Origin: Natronohydrobacter sp. | GTDB lineage: Bacteria; Pseudomonadota; Alphaproteobacteria; Rhodobacterales; Rhodobacteraceae | Direction: 5' to 3' | Assembly: GCA_007123015.1 (NCBI GenBank) | Contig: SKSL01000017.1 | Span: 1 to 15,507 of the forward strand | Length of the DNA stretch: 15,507 nt | Shown here: positions 6,227 to 12,454 of the stretch, piece by piece | Layout of the letters: every line of letters starts with the position of its first letter | Position numbering within the stretch: position 1 is the stretch's first letter | Program-made: the position numbers and the translations under genes | Notes under the pieces: generated by a model | Database searches by the model: none | What the model was told of the DNA's origin: nothing | The model's input: only the letters and a program-made list of their open reading frames with translations

Positions 6227-7606
6227 ATGGCAACCGAAGTATTGATGCCCGCCCTCTCGCCCACGATGGAAGAGGGGACATTGGCCAAATGGCTGGTCAA
6301 GGAAGGCGACACAGTCGCATCCGGCGATATCATGGCCGAGATCGAGACCGACAAGGCCACGATGGAATTTGAAGCTGTCGATGAGGGTGTCATCGGCAAG
6401 ATCCTTGTCGAGGCCGGCACTGAAGGCGTGAAGGTGAATACCCCCATCGCAGTCCTGATCGCCGAAGGTGAAGAGGTCCCGGCCGCAGGTGCGACAGCCG
6501 AAACGGCCCCGGCCCCGGCTGCACTGAATAGGGAAGAAGGAAAAGTCGCCAGCCCCGCGACGGCGGCCCCGGTCCCGGCAGCCCCCAAGGCGGACACCAC
6601 GCCTGATTGGCCCGAAGGCACCAAGATGAAGACCCAGACAGTGCGCGAGGCCCTGCGCGATGCCATGGCCGAAGAAATGCGCAGCACCGACGAGGTTTTC
6701 GTCATGGGCGAAGAGGTTGCGGAATATCAGGGCGCCTACAAGATCACGCAAGGCTTGCTCGATGAATTCGGCGCGCGGCGTGTGATCGACACACCGATCA
6801 CCGAGCATGGTTTTGCCGGAATCGGGGTTGGTGCGGCTTTCGGTGGCCTCAAGCCCATCGTCGAATTCATGACCTTCAACTTCGCCATGCAGGCGATTGA
6901 CCATCTCCTGAACTCGGCCGCCAAGACACTGTACATGTCGGGGGGGCAGATGGGCTGTCCCATCGTCTTCCGCGGCCCCAACGGGGCTGCTGCCCGTGTG
7001 GGCGCGCAGCACAGCCAATGCTATGCGGCCTGGTACAGCTCGATCCCCGGCCTCAAGGTGGCGATGCCCTATTCGGCAGCGGATGCGAAAGGTCTTCTGA
7101 AGACTGCGATTCGTGATCCGAACCCGGTGATTTTCCTGGAAAATGAAATCCTCTACGGGCGCAGCTTCGATGTGCCGGATCTGGAAGATTTCACCGTTCC
7201 GTTCGGCAAGGCCAAAATCTGGCGCGAGGGCAGTGATCTGACGATCGTGAGCTTCGGGATCGGCATGACCTATGCGCTGGAAGCCGCCGAGCGTCTGGCC
7301 AAGGACGGGATCAGCGCGGAAGTGCTCGACCTGCGCACATTGCGGCCCATGGATACCGATGCGATCCTGGCCTCGGTCATGAAGACGAACCGGCTGATCA
7401 CAGTGGAAGAGGGTTTCCCGCAAAGCTCGGTGGGCAATTACATCACCTCTGTGGTGATGGAGCAGGCCTTCGATTATCTGGATGCACCTGTGATCAACCT
7501 TTGCGGCAAGGATGTCCCGATGCCCTACGCGGCCAATCTGGAAAAGCTGGCCTTGGTGACCACAGATGAAGTGGTCGAGGCCGCGCATAAAGTCACATAT
7601 CGCTGA
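6227..7606 (+). CDS. pdhB: Pyruvate dehydrogenase E1 component, beta subunit, with N-terminal lipoyl domain
   Basis: This 459-residue subunit is a fusion. Residues 1 to about 80 are a lipoyl domain with the lipoylated Lys43 in ETDKATMEFEA. Residues about 84-133 are an Ala/Pro-rich linker. Residues from about 134 onward are E1-beta, with FVMGEEVAEYQGAYK (the Glu at 162-163 region that contacts thiamine diphosphate), the FRGPNGAAARVGAQHSQC segment and the C-terminal transketolase-like domain (LRTLRPMD, EEGFPQSSVG). E1-beta with its own lipoyl domain is known from alphaproteobacteria such as Sinorhizobium and Rhodobacter. The lipoyl part is almost the same as that of PdhC, even in DNA. A good ribosome site (GGGAGGAG) lies before the ATG; pdhC follows after 15 nt. 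Confidence 0.97.
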   Translation: MATEVLMPALSPTMEEGTLAKWLVKEGDTVASGDIMAEIETDKATMEFEAVDEGVIGKILVEAGTEGVKVNTPIAVLIAEGEEVPAAGATAETAPAPAALNREEGKVASPATAAPVPAAPKADTTPDWPEGTKMKTQTVREALRDAMAEEMRSTDEVFVMGEEVAEYQGAYKITQGLLDEFGARRVIDTPITEHGFAGIGVGAAFGGLKPIVEFMTFNFAMQAIDHLLNSAAKTLYMSGGQMGCPIVFRGPNGAAARVGAQHSQCYAAWYSSIPGLKVAMPYSAADAKGLLKTAIRDPNPVIFLENEILYGRSFDVPDLEDFTVPFGKAKIWREGSDLTIVSFGIGMTYALEAAERLAKDGISAEVLDLRTLRPMDTDAILASVMKTNRLITVEEGFPQSSVGNYITSVVMEQAFDYLDAPVINLCGKDVPMPYAANLEKLALVTTDEVVEAAHKVTYR

Positions 7607-7621
7607 GGGAGGGCACGAGAT

Positions 7622-8893
7622 ATGCCAACGGAAATTCTGATGCCCGCCCTGTCGCCCACGATGGAAGAGGGGACATTGGCCAAATGGCTGGTCAAGGAGG
7701 GCGACACAGTCGCATCCGGCGATATCATGGCCGAGATCGAGACCGACAAAGCCACGATGGAATTTGAAGCCGTCGATGAGGGTGTCATCGGCAAGATCAT
7801 GGTCGAAGCCGGCACGGAAGGGGTGAAGGTCAACACGCCCATCGCAGTGCTGCTGGGCGAAGGCGAGAGTGCGTCAGATATCGGCACTGCCGCGAAGGCG
7901 GCCCCCGCAGGGGGCCCCGCCGCGGCCGTCCCCCCTGCCCCGTCGAGCGCAGATGGCAGCCGCATTTTCGCCTCGCCCCTCGCGCGGCGCATCGCGGCCG
8001 AAAAAGGGCTTGATCTTGCGCAAATCAAGGGCTCTGGCCCACATGGCCGGATCGTCAAGGCCGATGTCGCAGATGCGACACCTGCCGCTGCCACTGCGCC
8101 AGCCAAAGCAGACAGCCCTGCCCCGGCAGCAGCGGCGCCCGCGAAAGCTGCCATGGCCACGGGCCCCTCGGCCGATCAGGTTGCGCGCATGTATGAAGGG
8201 CGCGACTATGAAGAAGTCGCGCTAGACGGCATGCGCAGAACCGTTGCCGCGCGCCTGACCGAGGCCAAACAGACCATCCCGCATTTCTACCTGCGCCGCG
8301 AGGTGCAGCTTGATGCGCTGATGGCCTTCCGCGCCGATCTGAACAAGCAGCTGGAAGCGCGCGGCGTGAAGCTTTCGGTCAATGATTTCATCATCAAGGC
8401 CAGCGCGATGGCGCTGCAGGCTGTGCCGGGCTGCAATGCTGTCTGGGCGGGTGACCGGATGCTTCAGATGAAAGCCTCTGATGTGGCCGTTGCGGTCGCA
8501 GTCGAAGGCGGGCTGTTTACACCTGTGCTGAAAGATGCGCATCTGAAATCGCTCTCGGCATTGTCGGCCGAGATGAAAGACCTCGCAGGGCGCGCGCGCA
8601 ACAAAAAGCTTGCACCGCATGAATATGTCGGCGGGGCGATGGCGATTTCCAATCTCGGCATGTTCGGCATCGAGAATTTCGACGCAGTGATCAACCCGCC
8701 GCATGGTTCGATCCTGGCAGTCGGTGCAGGGATCAAGAAACCTGTCGTGGGCAAGGATGGCGACGTGAAGGTCGCGACTGTGATGTCGATGACACTTTCG
8801 GTCGATCACCGCGTGATTGACGGCGCGCTGGGGGCCGAGTTCCTGCGCGAGGTAGTGAGCCTGTTGGAGAACCCGGTCACCATGCTGGCCTGA
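7622..8893 (+). CDS. pdhC: Pyruvate dehydrogenase E2 component, dihydrolipoyllysine acetyltransferase
   Basis: E2 forms the core of the pyruvate dehydrogenase complex and moves the acetyl group from lipoate to CoA. The 423 residues hold three modules: one lipoyl domain (1 to about 80, lipoylated Lys43), an Ala/Pro linker, a peripheral subunit-binding domain (about 114-149, from RIFASPLARRIA to GRIVKADV), a second Ala/Pro linker, and the catalytic domain (about 195-423). The catalytic motif DHRVIDG is at 395-401, with His396 and Asp400 in place. A GGGAGGG ribosome site precedes the ATG. It is the last gene of pdhABC. No dihydrolipoyl dehydrogenase (E3) gene follows, so E3 must be encoded elsewhere. 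Two hairpins lie directly downstream and probably end the transcript. Confidence 0.97.
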   Translation: MPTEILMPALSPTMEEGTLAKWLVKEGDTVASGDIMAEIETDKATMEFEAVDEGVIGKIMVEAGTEGVKVNTPIAVLLGEGESASDIGTAAKAAPAGGPAAAVPPAPSSADGSRIFASPLARRIAAEKGLDLAQIKGSGPHGRIVKADVADATPAAATAPAKADSPAPAAAAPAKAAMATGPSADQVARMYEGRDYEEVALDGMRRTVAARLTEAKQTIPHFYLRREVQLDALMAFRADLNKQLEARGVKLSVNDFIIKASAMALQAVPGCNAVWAGDRMLQMKASDVAVAVAVEGGLFTPVLKDAHLKSLSALSAEMKDLAGRARNKKLAPHEYVGGAMAISNLGMFGIENFDAVINPPHGSILAVGAGIKKPVVGKDGDVKVATVMSMTLSVDHRVIDGALGAEFLREVVSLLENPVTMLA

Positions 8894-8904
8894 CACACCA
8901 CCAA

Positions 8905-8926
8905 GGTGCGTGGCAAACCACGCACC
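8905..8926. terminator. Hairpin 1 between converging pdhC and cysE
   Basis: GGTGCGTGG (8905-8913) and CCACGCACC (8918-8926) form a perfect 9-bp stem with a CAAA loop, 11 nt after the pdhC stop. There is no T run on either strand, so if it ends transcription it does so without the classical tail. It shares its arm sequence with the hairpin at 8945, so the two look like copies of one short repeat family. Confidence 0.55.
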
Positions 8927-8932
8927 CTACGG

Positions 8933-8992
8933 CGCGACGCTTCTGTAAGGTGCGTGCTCTGCACGCACCTTACCTCAATCCGCGACGCTTCT
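8933..8992. repeat. 12-nt direct repeats flanking hairpin 2
   Basis: CGCGACGCTTCT occurs at 8933-8944 and again at 8981-8992. The second copy lies inside cysE and encodes its residues just before the final Asp. The first copy lies in the gap after hairpin 1. The 36 nt between the copies are hairpin 2 plus 7 nt that include the cysE stop codon. The pattern is what insertion with target duplication, or tandem duplication, would leave. Confidence 0.6.
8945..8973. repeat. Hairpin 2: 13-bp perfect palindrome at the 3' end of cysE
   Basis: GTAAGGTGCGTGC (8945-8957) and GCACGCACCTTAC (8961-8973) form a perfect 13-bp stem with a 3-nt loop. It ends one base before the cysE stop codon. It is flanked by two copies of a 12-nt direct repeat (8933-8944 and 8981-8992), the second of which codes for the end of CysE. 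It probably acts as a two-way terminator for pdhC and cysE, and it looks like a member of a dispersed palindromic (REP-like) family. Confidence 0.7.
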
Positions 8993-9811
8993 CCCGAATA
9001 ACTGGTCCATTGTCAGCGAGGGTTGCGCACAACCTGCCTCTCCGACAATCCGCGCCGGGATCCCGGCCACAGTCTTGCGCTCTGGCACATCTTCCAGCAC
9101 CACCGAACCTGCGGCAATCCGTGCGCAAGCGCCAACGTTAATATTGCCCAGCACTTTCGCCCCGGCCCCGATCAGGACACCATCACCGATCTTGGGATGG
9201 CGGTCCCCATCTTCCTTGCCAGTCCCGCCAAGCGTGACCGAATGCAGCATGGACACATTGTCCCCGACCACTGCAGTTTCCCCGATCACAATGGAATGCG
9301 CGTGATCGATCATGATCCCTTTCCCGATCCGCGCCCCAGGGTGGATATCGACACCGAAACATTCCGAGACCCGCATCTGGATCAGGCTTGCAAAATGCAG
9401 CCGACCCTGCTGCGACAGCCAATGCGCAATGCGATAGGCCTGTACAGCCTGAAACCCCTTGAAATACAGCAGAGGTTTCAGAAATCTGTCACAGGCGGGA
9501 TCGCGCTCATATGTGGCCACGATATCCGCCCGCGCCGCCTTGCCCAGCCCTGCGTCATCCGCATGTGCAGCATCCATGATCTCGCGCAAAATCTGCTCTG
9601 ACAGTTCCGCCGAGGCCAGCTTCTGGGACAACCGGAAGGCCAGAGCGGCCTCAAGTGTCTGGTGGTGCAGGATCGAGGAATGGAACACCCCGCCCAGCAA
9701 TGGTTCTTCTTCAACACCGGCCTGCGCTTCGCTGCGGATCGCCTCCCAAACGGGATCAAGCCGCGCAATATGCGCTTTCGAGGGATGGTTTGCCTCAGTT
9801 TTCATAGACAT
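8975..9811 (-). CDS. cysE: Serine O-acetyltransferase
   Basis: CysE makes O-acetylserine from serine and acetyl-CoA, the first step of cysteine synthesis. The protein has an all-helical N-terminal domain and a C-terminal left-handed beta helix of hexapeptide repeats (about 148-245: DIHPGARIGKGIMIDHAHS, then VIGETAVVGDNV, then GAGAKVLGNINVG). The active-site residues match E. coli: Asp155 and His170 (DHAHS) and His205 (GDRHPKI). I chose the ATG at 9811, giving 278 residues, because an AAAGGA ribosome site sits 8 nt before it; the frame stays open to 9949, but those 46 extra residues look non-coding. The C-terminus reads MDQLFGRSVAD and lacks the terminal Ile by which many CysE proteins bind cysteine synthase. 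Confidence 0.93.
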   Translation of the reverse strand: MSMKTEANHPSKAHIARLDPVWEAIRSEAQAGVEEEPLLGGVFHSSILHHQTLEAALAFRLSQKLASAELSEQILREIMDAAHADDAGLGKAARADIVATYERDPACDRFLKPLLYFKGFQAVQAYRIAHWLSQQGRLHFASLIQMRVSECFGVDIHPGARIGKGIMIDHAHSIVIGETAVVGDNVSMLHSVTLGGTGKEDGDRHPKIGDGVLIGAGAKVLGNINVGACARIAAGSVVLEDVPERKTVAGIPARIVGEAGCAQPSLTMDQLFGRSVAD

Positions 9812-9819
9812 CCGGATCG

Positions 9820-9825
9820 TCCTTT
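9820..9825 (-). promoter_or_regulatory. Ribosome binding site fixing the cysE start
   Basis: On the minus strand, AAAGGA lies 8 nt before the ATG at 9809-9811. This supports a 278-residue CysE beginning MSMKTEANH rather than the longer reading from 9949. The 152-nt gap to olsB (9812-9963) shows an imperfect hairpin near 9899-9917 but no clear promoter. Confidence 0.6.
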
Positions 9826-9963
9826 CTCGGCAGGTCGTCAGAAAGCGCGGCCGACTATTCTGCATCGCAACGGGGCACCTGATGATGTAAGGCTGTGGGG
9901 CCCTCTTGTGAAGAGCCAAGCAAACAGAATAGCAAGGCAAATCTTGCACAGGCCGTTGCCCGG

Positions 9964-10752
9964 TCAGATCCGCGCCAGATGTTGCAACACGCGCGCCCGT
10001 GCCTTGGGGATGGCTGCAACCTCGACAACAACGAAGACATGCAGCGTGTCCAGATCAGGATCGGCGACCGCGTGATCAGACACCCAGCCCCCCAGTCCCA
10101 GATAGAGCCGCAACAGCCTTGGCAGCGCGCGCAGACCATCTCGCTGAAGGCCCGCAAAGGTCTCGGGCAATGCGATGACCTGTTCGGACGCCCGCCCGGG
10201 ACGCCACAGTGCGGGTCCCAGATGATGGGCCCGCAGATAGGCCAGGGCCATACGATGCGGTGCGGGATCAGCCCCGGGGAAAGAGGCGCACCCCATCAGA
10301 ATATCGGCCTGCGCTTGTTGCGCCAGACGGGCCAGCCCGGCCAGCAGCGCGCGTAGAATATCCGGGTCCTCCGCATGCGCCACATCAATGCAAACACGCC
10401 CGATCTCAAGGCAACACAGTGCACTTCGCGCTAGGGCGTCGAGGTCATAGAAACGCGCGCAGTAGCTTGATCTCACGTCGCAATACCCTTGCACGCGCCG
10501 CAAGCGCGCAGTGGCAATGGCCGTGTCGCAGGACGCCTGGCGCACAAACAGATGGACAGATTGCGCGTCATGCGCATCCCAGTCGTGACCACCATTTGCT
10601 GCTCGAAACCTGGCACTGCGCAAGGCCTGCACGCTCTGAAAATCTTCCGGTGTCCGGGCGATCTGCACATGCAGCGCCCCGAGCGTGACACCCCAGTTTT
10701 CGCGGTCCAGCCAATCATGCCCGCTGGCCGCTATCGGATCCGGCTTCGCCAT
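9964..10752 (-). CDS. olsB: Ornithine lipid synthesis acyltransferase OlsB (L-ornithine N-alpha-acyltransferase)
   Basis: OlsB transfers a 3-hydroxyacyl group from acyl carrier protein to ornithine, giving lyso-ornithine lipid at the inner face of the membrane. The 262-residue protein has the GNAT-like (hemolysin-related) pattern of the family: VQIARTPEDFQSVQALRSARF near residue 30, LEIGRVCID in the acetyltransferase core, ILMGCASFPGADP, and the C-terminal LLRLYLGLGGWVSDHAVADPDLDTLHVFVVVE. It lies 54 nt downstream of bamE on the same strand. The ATG at 10752 has only a weak ribosome site. The partner acyltransferase OlsA, which adds the second chain and is often next to OlsB, is not in this window. 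Assignment to OlsB rather than another GNAT-like acyltransferase is likely but rests on pattern recognition. Confidence 0.82.
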   Translation of the reverse strand: MAKPDPIAASGHDWLDRENWGVTLGALHVQIARTPEDFQSVQALRSARFRAANGGHDWDAHDAQSVHLFVRQASCDTAIATARLRRVQGYCDVRSSYCARFYDLDALARSALCCLEIGRVCIDVAHAEDPDILRALLAGLARLAQQAQADILMGCASFPGADPAPHRMALAYLRAHHLGPALWRPGRASEQVIALPETFAGLQRDGLRALPRLLRLYLGLGGWVSDHAVADPDLDTLHVFVVVEVAAIPKARARVLQHLARI

Positions 10753-10806
10753 GTCCGGGCCCAGCCCCTCTGTCTGTGCCTTTGCCGGCGCTGCATTCCT
10801 GTCCGC

Positions 10807-11262
10807 CTAGCGCCCGCCCAGCATCTGCGCCGGGTTGAACTGACCAATATTCGAAAGGAGTTGGCGCAAGATGGTCGGGCCCGTGGGTCCCGTCGATGTC
10901 ACGCGCCGCGATAAGGTCACCACTTCGCCCTGTTCCATTCCGAACCGCTCGATATTGGACACACGGTCTGACGCATCGAACGAGATCGCCACCACTTCGC
11001 GATTGATCTCGACTGGCTGGCGCCAGCCTTCATGCAACCAGTCGCTCTGCACATAATACCAGGCCGATCCCTCCATCACGCCAGTTGTCCCGGGACGGCC
11101 GATTTTCTCGGCAACACTCTCGCGCGTGTCTCGCCCCACTTCGATTTCAGCAAGCTGCATCTCGTCGGGTGCGTAGCCGTGAAACCGCGGGACGGGGCTG
11201 CAGGCCACCAGTGCAAGCGCGACCAGAGCAGCGGCGAAGACCCGGAGACAGTGCGTTTTCAT
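10807..11262 (-). CDS. bamE: Outer membrane assembly lipoprotein BamE (SmpA/OmlA family)
   Basis: BamE is a small lipoprotein of the BAM complex, which inserts beta-barrel proteins into the outer membrane. The 151-residue protein has a lipoprotein signal with the lipobox LVAC and the lipidated Cys21. The following EIEVGRDTRESVAEKIGRPGTTG and GSAWYYVQSD segments are the core of the SmpA/OmlA fold. The C-terminal tail (about 115-151) is rich in Thr, Gly and Pro and is not part of the conserved core. It diverges from yceD across a 179-nt gap, which must hold both promoters. On its own strand the only hint is a CATAAT (11281-11286) that could be a -10, without a good -35. Confidence 0.9.
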   Translation of the reverse strand: MKTHCLRVFAAALVALALVACSPVPRFHGYAPDEMQLAEIEVGRDTRESVAEKIGRPGTTGVMEGSAWYYVQSDWLHEGWRQPVEINREVVAISFDASDRVSNIERFGMEQGEVVTLSRRVTSTGPTGPTILRQLLSNIGQFNPAQMLGGR

Positions 11263-11441
11263 CTTGGAGACATGTCCCTGATTATGGTCATTGCGTCCGA
11301 TACGCGCCGCTCACGCATTGCCACGTTGTGCTGCATCGGTGCGCATAAGGGATACAGAAGGTCGCAGTGCACTTCAAGAAAGGAACATGCTCCGATATAG
11401 CCGTGTAACATATCTCACCGTTCTGGAGTACCCTTCCCCTC
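11263..11441. other. Divergent intergenic region between bamE and yceD
   Basis: This 179-nt gap must hold promoters for both directions. On the plus strand TTGCCA (11318-11323) matches a -35 in five of six bases but has no -10 at proper distance, and TATAGC (11396-11401) is a possible -10 with no good -35. On the minus strand CATAAT (11281-11286) is a possible -10. No strong hairpin or palindrome was seen. Confidence 0.35.
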
Positions 11442-12041
11442 GTGTCAAATCATCCCAATCCCCTCCGTCAGGTTCGGCTGACAGACCCGTTGCGTGTGTC
11501 TCGGCTCACAGCGCGCAAAACGTATCCGATCACTCTTGCCCCAGATGCAGCGCAACGCGCGCAGATCGCCGAACTGCTACAGATCGAAGCCTTGCGCAAA
11601 TTCCGCTTTGACGCAGAGCTGCGGCCGCTTGGCCGCACGGACTGGGACTTGCAAGGCAAGCTGGGGGCGACTGTGGTGCAGCTATGTGCAGTGACGCTTG
11701 CGCCGGTCACCACCCGGATCGACGAGGCTGTGCTCCGCCGGTTTCTTGCGGATTTACCTGATCCCGAAGGGCTGGAAGTCGAAATGCCCGAAGATGACAC
11801 CTGTGAACAGCTCGGCGCGGAAATCGACATCTCGGACATCGCGATCGAGGCACTCTCACTGGCCTTGCCCGCCTTCCCCCGCGCACCAGAGGCCGAACTG
11901 TCGCCAAATGGCGTCTTGCAGTATGGACCACCCGGCGCGGCCCCTTTGGCCGAGTCGCGCCCCAAGCCTTTCGCCGGACTTGCCATCTTGAAAGGCAAAT
12001 TGGAACAGGGTCCAAAAAGGTCATCCGGGGACGAGGAATGA
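11442..12041 (+). CDS. yceD: YceD family protein (DUF177), large-subunit ribosome-linked
   Basis: YceD/DUF177 proteins are found next to rpmF across bacteria and plants and are tied to 23S rRNA or 50S maturation; the exact role in alphaproteobacteria is not settled. The 199-residue protein carries the central family segment CAVTLAPVTTRIDEAVLRRFLAD (about 82-104), then the acidic EVEMPEDD, and the region ending in SLALPAFPRAPEA. The C-terminus ends FAGLAILKGKL plus a charged tail, as in other members. The start is a GTG at 11442, with GGAG 13 nt upstream, which is somewhat far; no better start is visible. It is the first gene of the yceD-rpmF-plsX-fabH group. rpmF follows after 170 nt, a gap long enough for a second promoter. 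Confidence 0.85.
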   Translation: MSNHPNPLRQVRLTDPLRVSRLTARKTYPITLAPDAAQRAQIAELLQIEALRKFRFDAELRPLGRTDWDLQGKLGATVVQLCAVTLAPVTTRIDEAVLRRFLADLPDPEGLEVEMPEDDTCEQLGAEIDISDIAIEALSLALPAFPRAPEAELSPNGVLQYGPPGAAPLAESRPKPFAGLAILKGKLEQGPKRSSGDEE

Positions 12042-12044
12042 TCC

Positions 12045-12072
12045 TTGTGTTGTCGCGAAAATTCACTATTTT
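12045..12072 (+). promoter_or_regulatory. Possible rpmF promoter
   Basis: TTGTGT (12045-12050) and TATTTT (12067-12072) are 16 nt apart in the 170-nt gap before rpmF. The match is moderate. A perfect inverted repeat, AATTCAC (12060-12066) with GTGAATT (12082-12088), brackets the -10 and could be a regulator site. Confidence 0.3.
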
Positions 12073-12211
12073 ACCCAGCCTGTGAATTGAGGTCTTGGAA
12101 GCCCCGGTCATTCCGTGTATCTCGCGCCGAAATCGTATTTTCCTGCCCACGCATCAGGATCGCCCGGACAGAGGGCAACATGATCCAGTGCCCTGATAAC
12201 AGAGGTTTGAC

Positions 12212-12418
12212 ATGGCCGTTCAACAGAACCGCGTGACCCGCTCCCGCCGCAACATGCGCCGCGCGCATGATGCGCTGGTAGCCGCCAATCCCAATGAATG
12301 CTCGAATTGTGGCGAATTGAAGCGCCCGCACCATGTGTGCCCGTCCTGTGGCTTCTATGGTGATCGCGAAGTCATCGCGCAATCGGGCGCCGTCGATCTG
12401 GAAGACGACGCGGCCTGA
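12212..12418 (+). CDS. rpmF: 50S ribosomal protein L32
   Basis: L32 is a small structural protein of the large ribosomal subunit. The 68-residue protein starts MAVQQNRVTRSRRNMRRAHD, the standard basic N-terminus of L32. It has a zinc-ribbon with four cysteines, CSNCG (30-34) and CPSCG (43-47), so this is the zinc-binding form. An AGAGGT ribosome site lies just before the ATG. It lies between yceD and plsX, the conserved order that links ribosome and membrane-lipid genes. An inverted repeat, AGGGCA (12172-12177) with TGCCCT (12189-12194), sits right before the ribosome site. Confidence 0.98.
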   Translation: MAVQQNRVTRSRRNMRRAHDALVAANPNECSNCGELKRPHHVCPSCGFYGDREVIAQSGAVDLEDDAA

Positions 12419-12424
12419 GGTTGT

Positions 12425-12444
12425 CGACCCGTTTGATCGGGTCG
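12425..12444 (+). repeat. Hairpin between rpmF and plsX
   Basis: CGACCCG (12425-12431) and CGGGTCG (12438-12444) form a perfect 7-bp stem with a 6-nt loop, in the 36-nt gap between the rpmF stop and the plsX start. There is no T run after it. It may lower read-through or translation of plsX relative to rpmF, or protect the rpmF message. Confidence 0.5.
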
Positions 12445-12454
12445 CACCAGAACC

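Noticed and set aside
5252..7588. Very long open frame (778 codons) on the minus strand opposite pdhA and pdhB
   Set aside because: It is the mirror of two certain genes whose codon bias keeps the opposite frame open. Its product is rich in His, Arg and Gly with no recognisable domain and it runs across the pdhA-pdhB gap.
9812..9949. 46-residue N-terminal extension of CysE
   Set aside because: It has no family similarity, and a good ribosome site (9820-9825) lies inside it just before the ATG at 9811.
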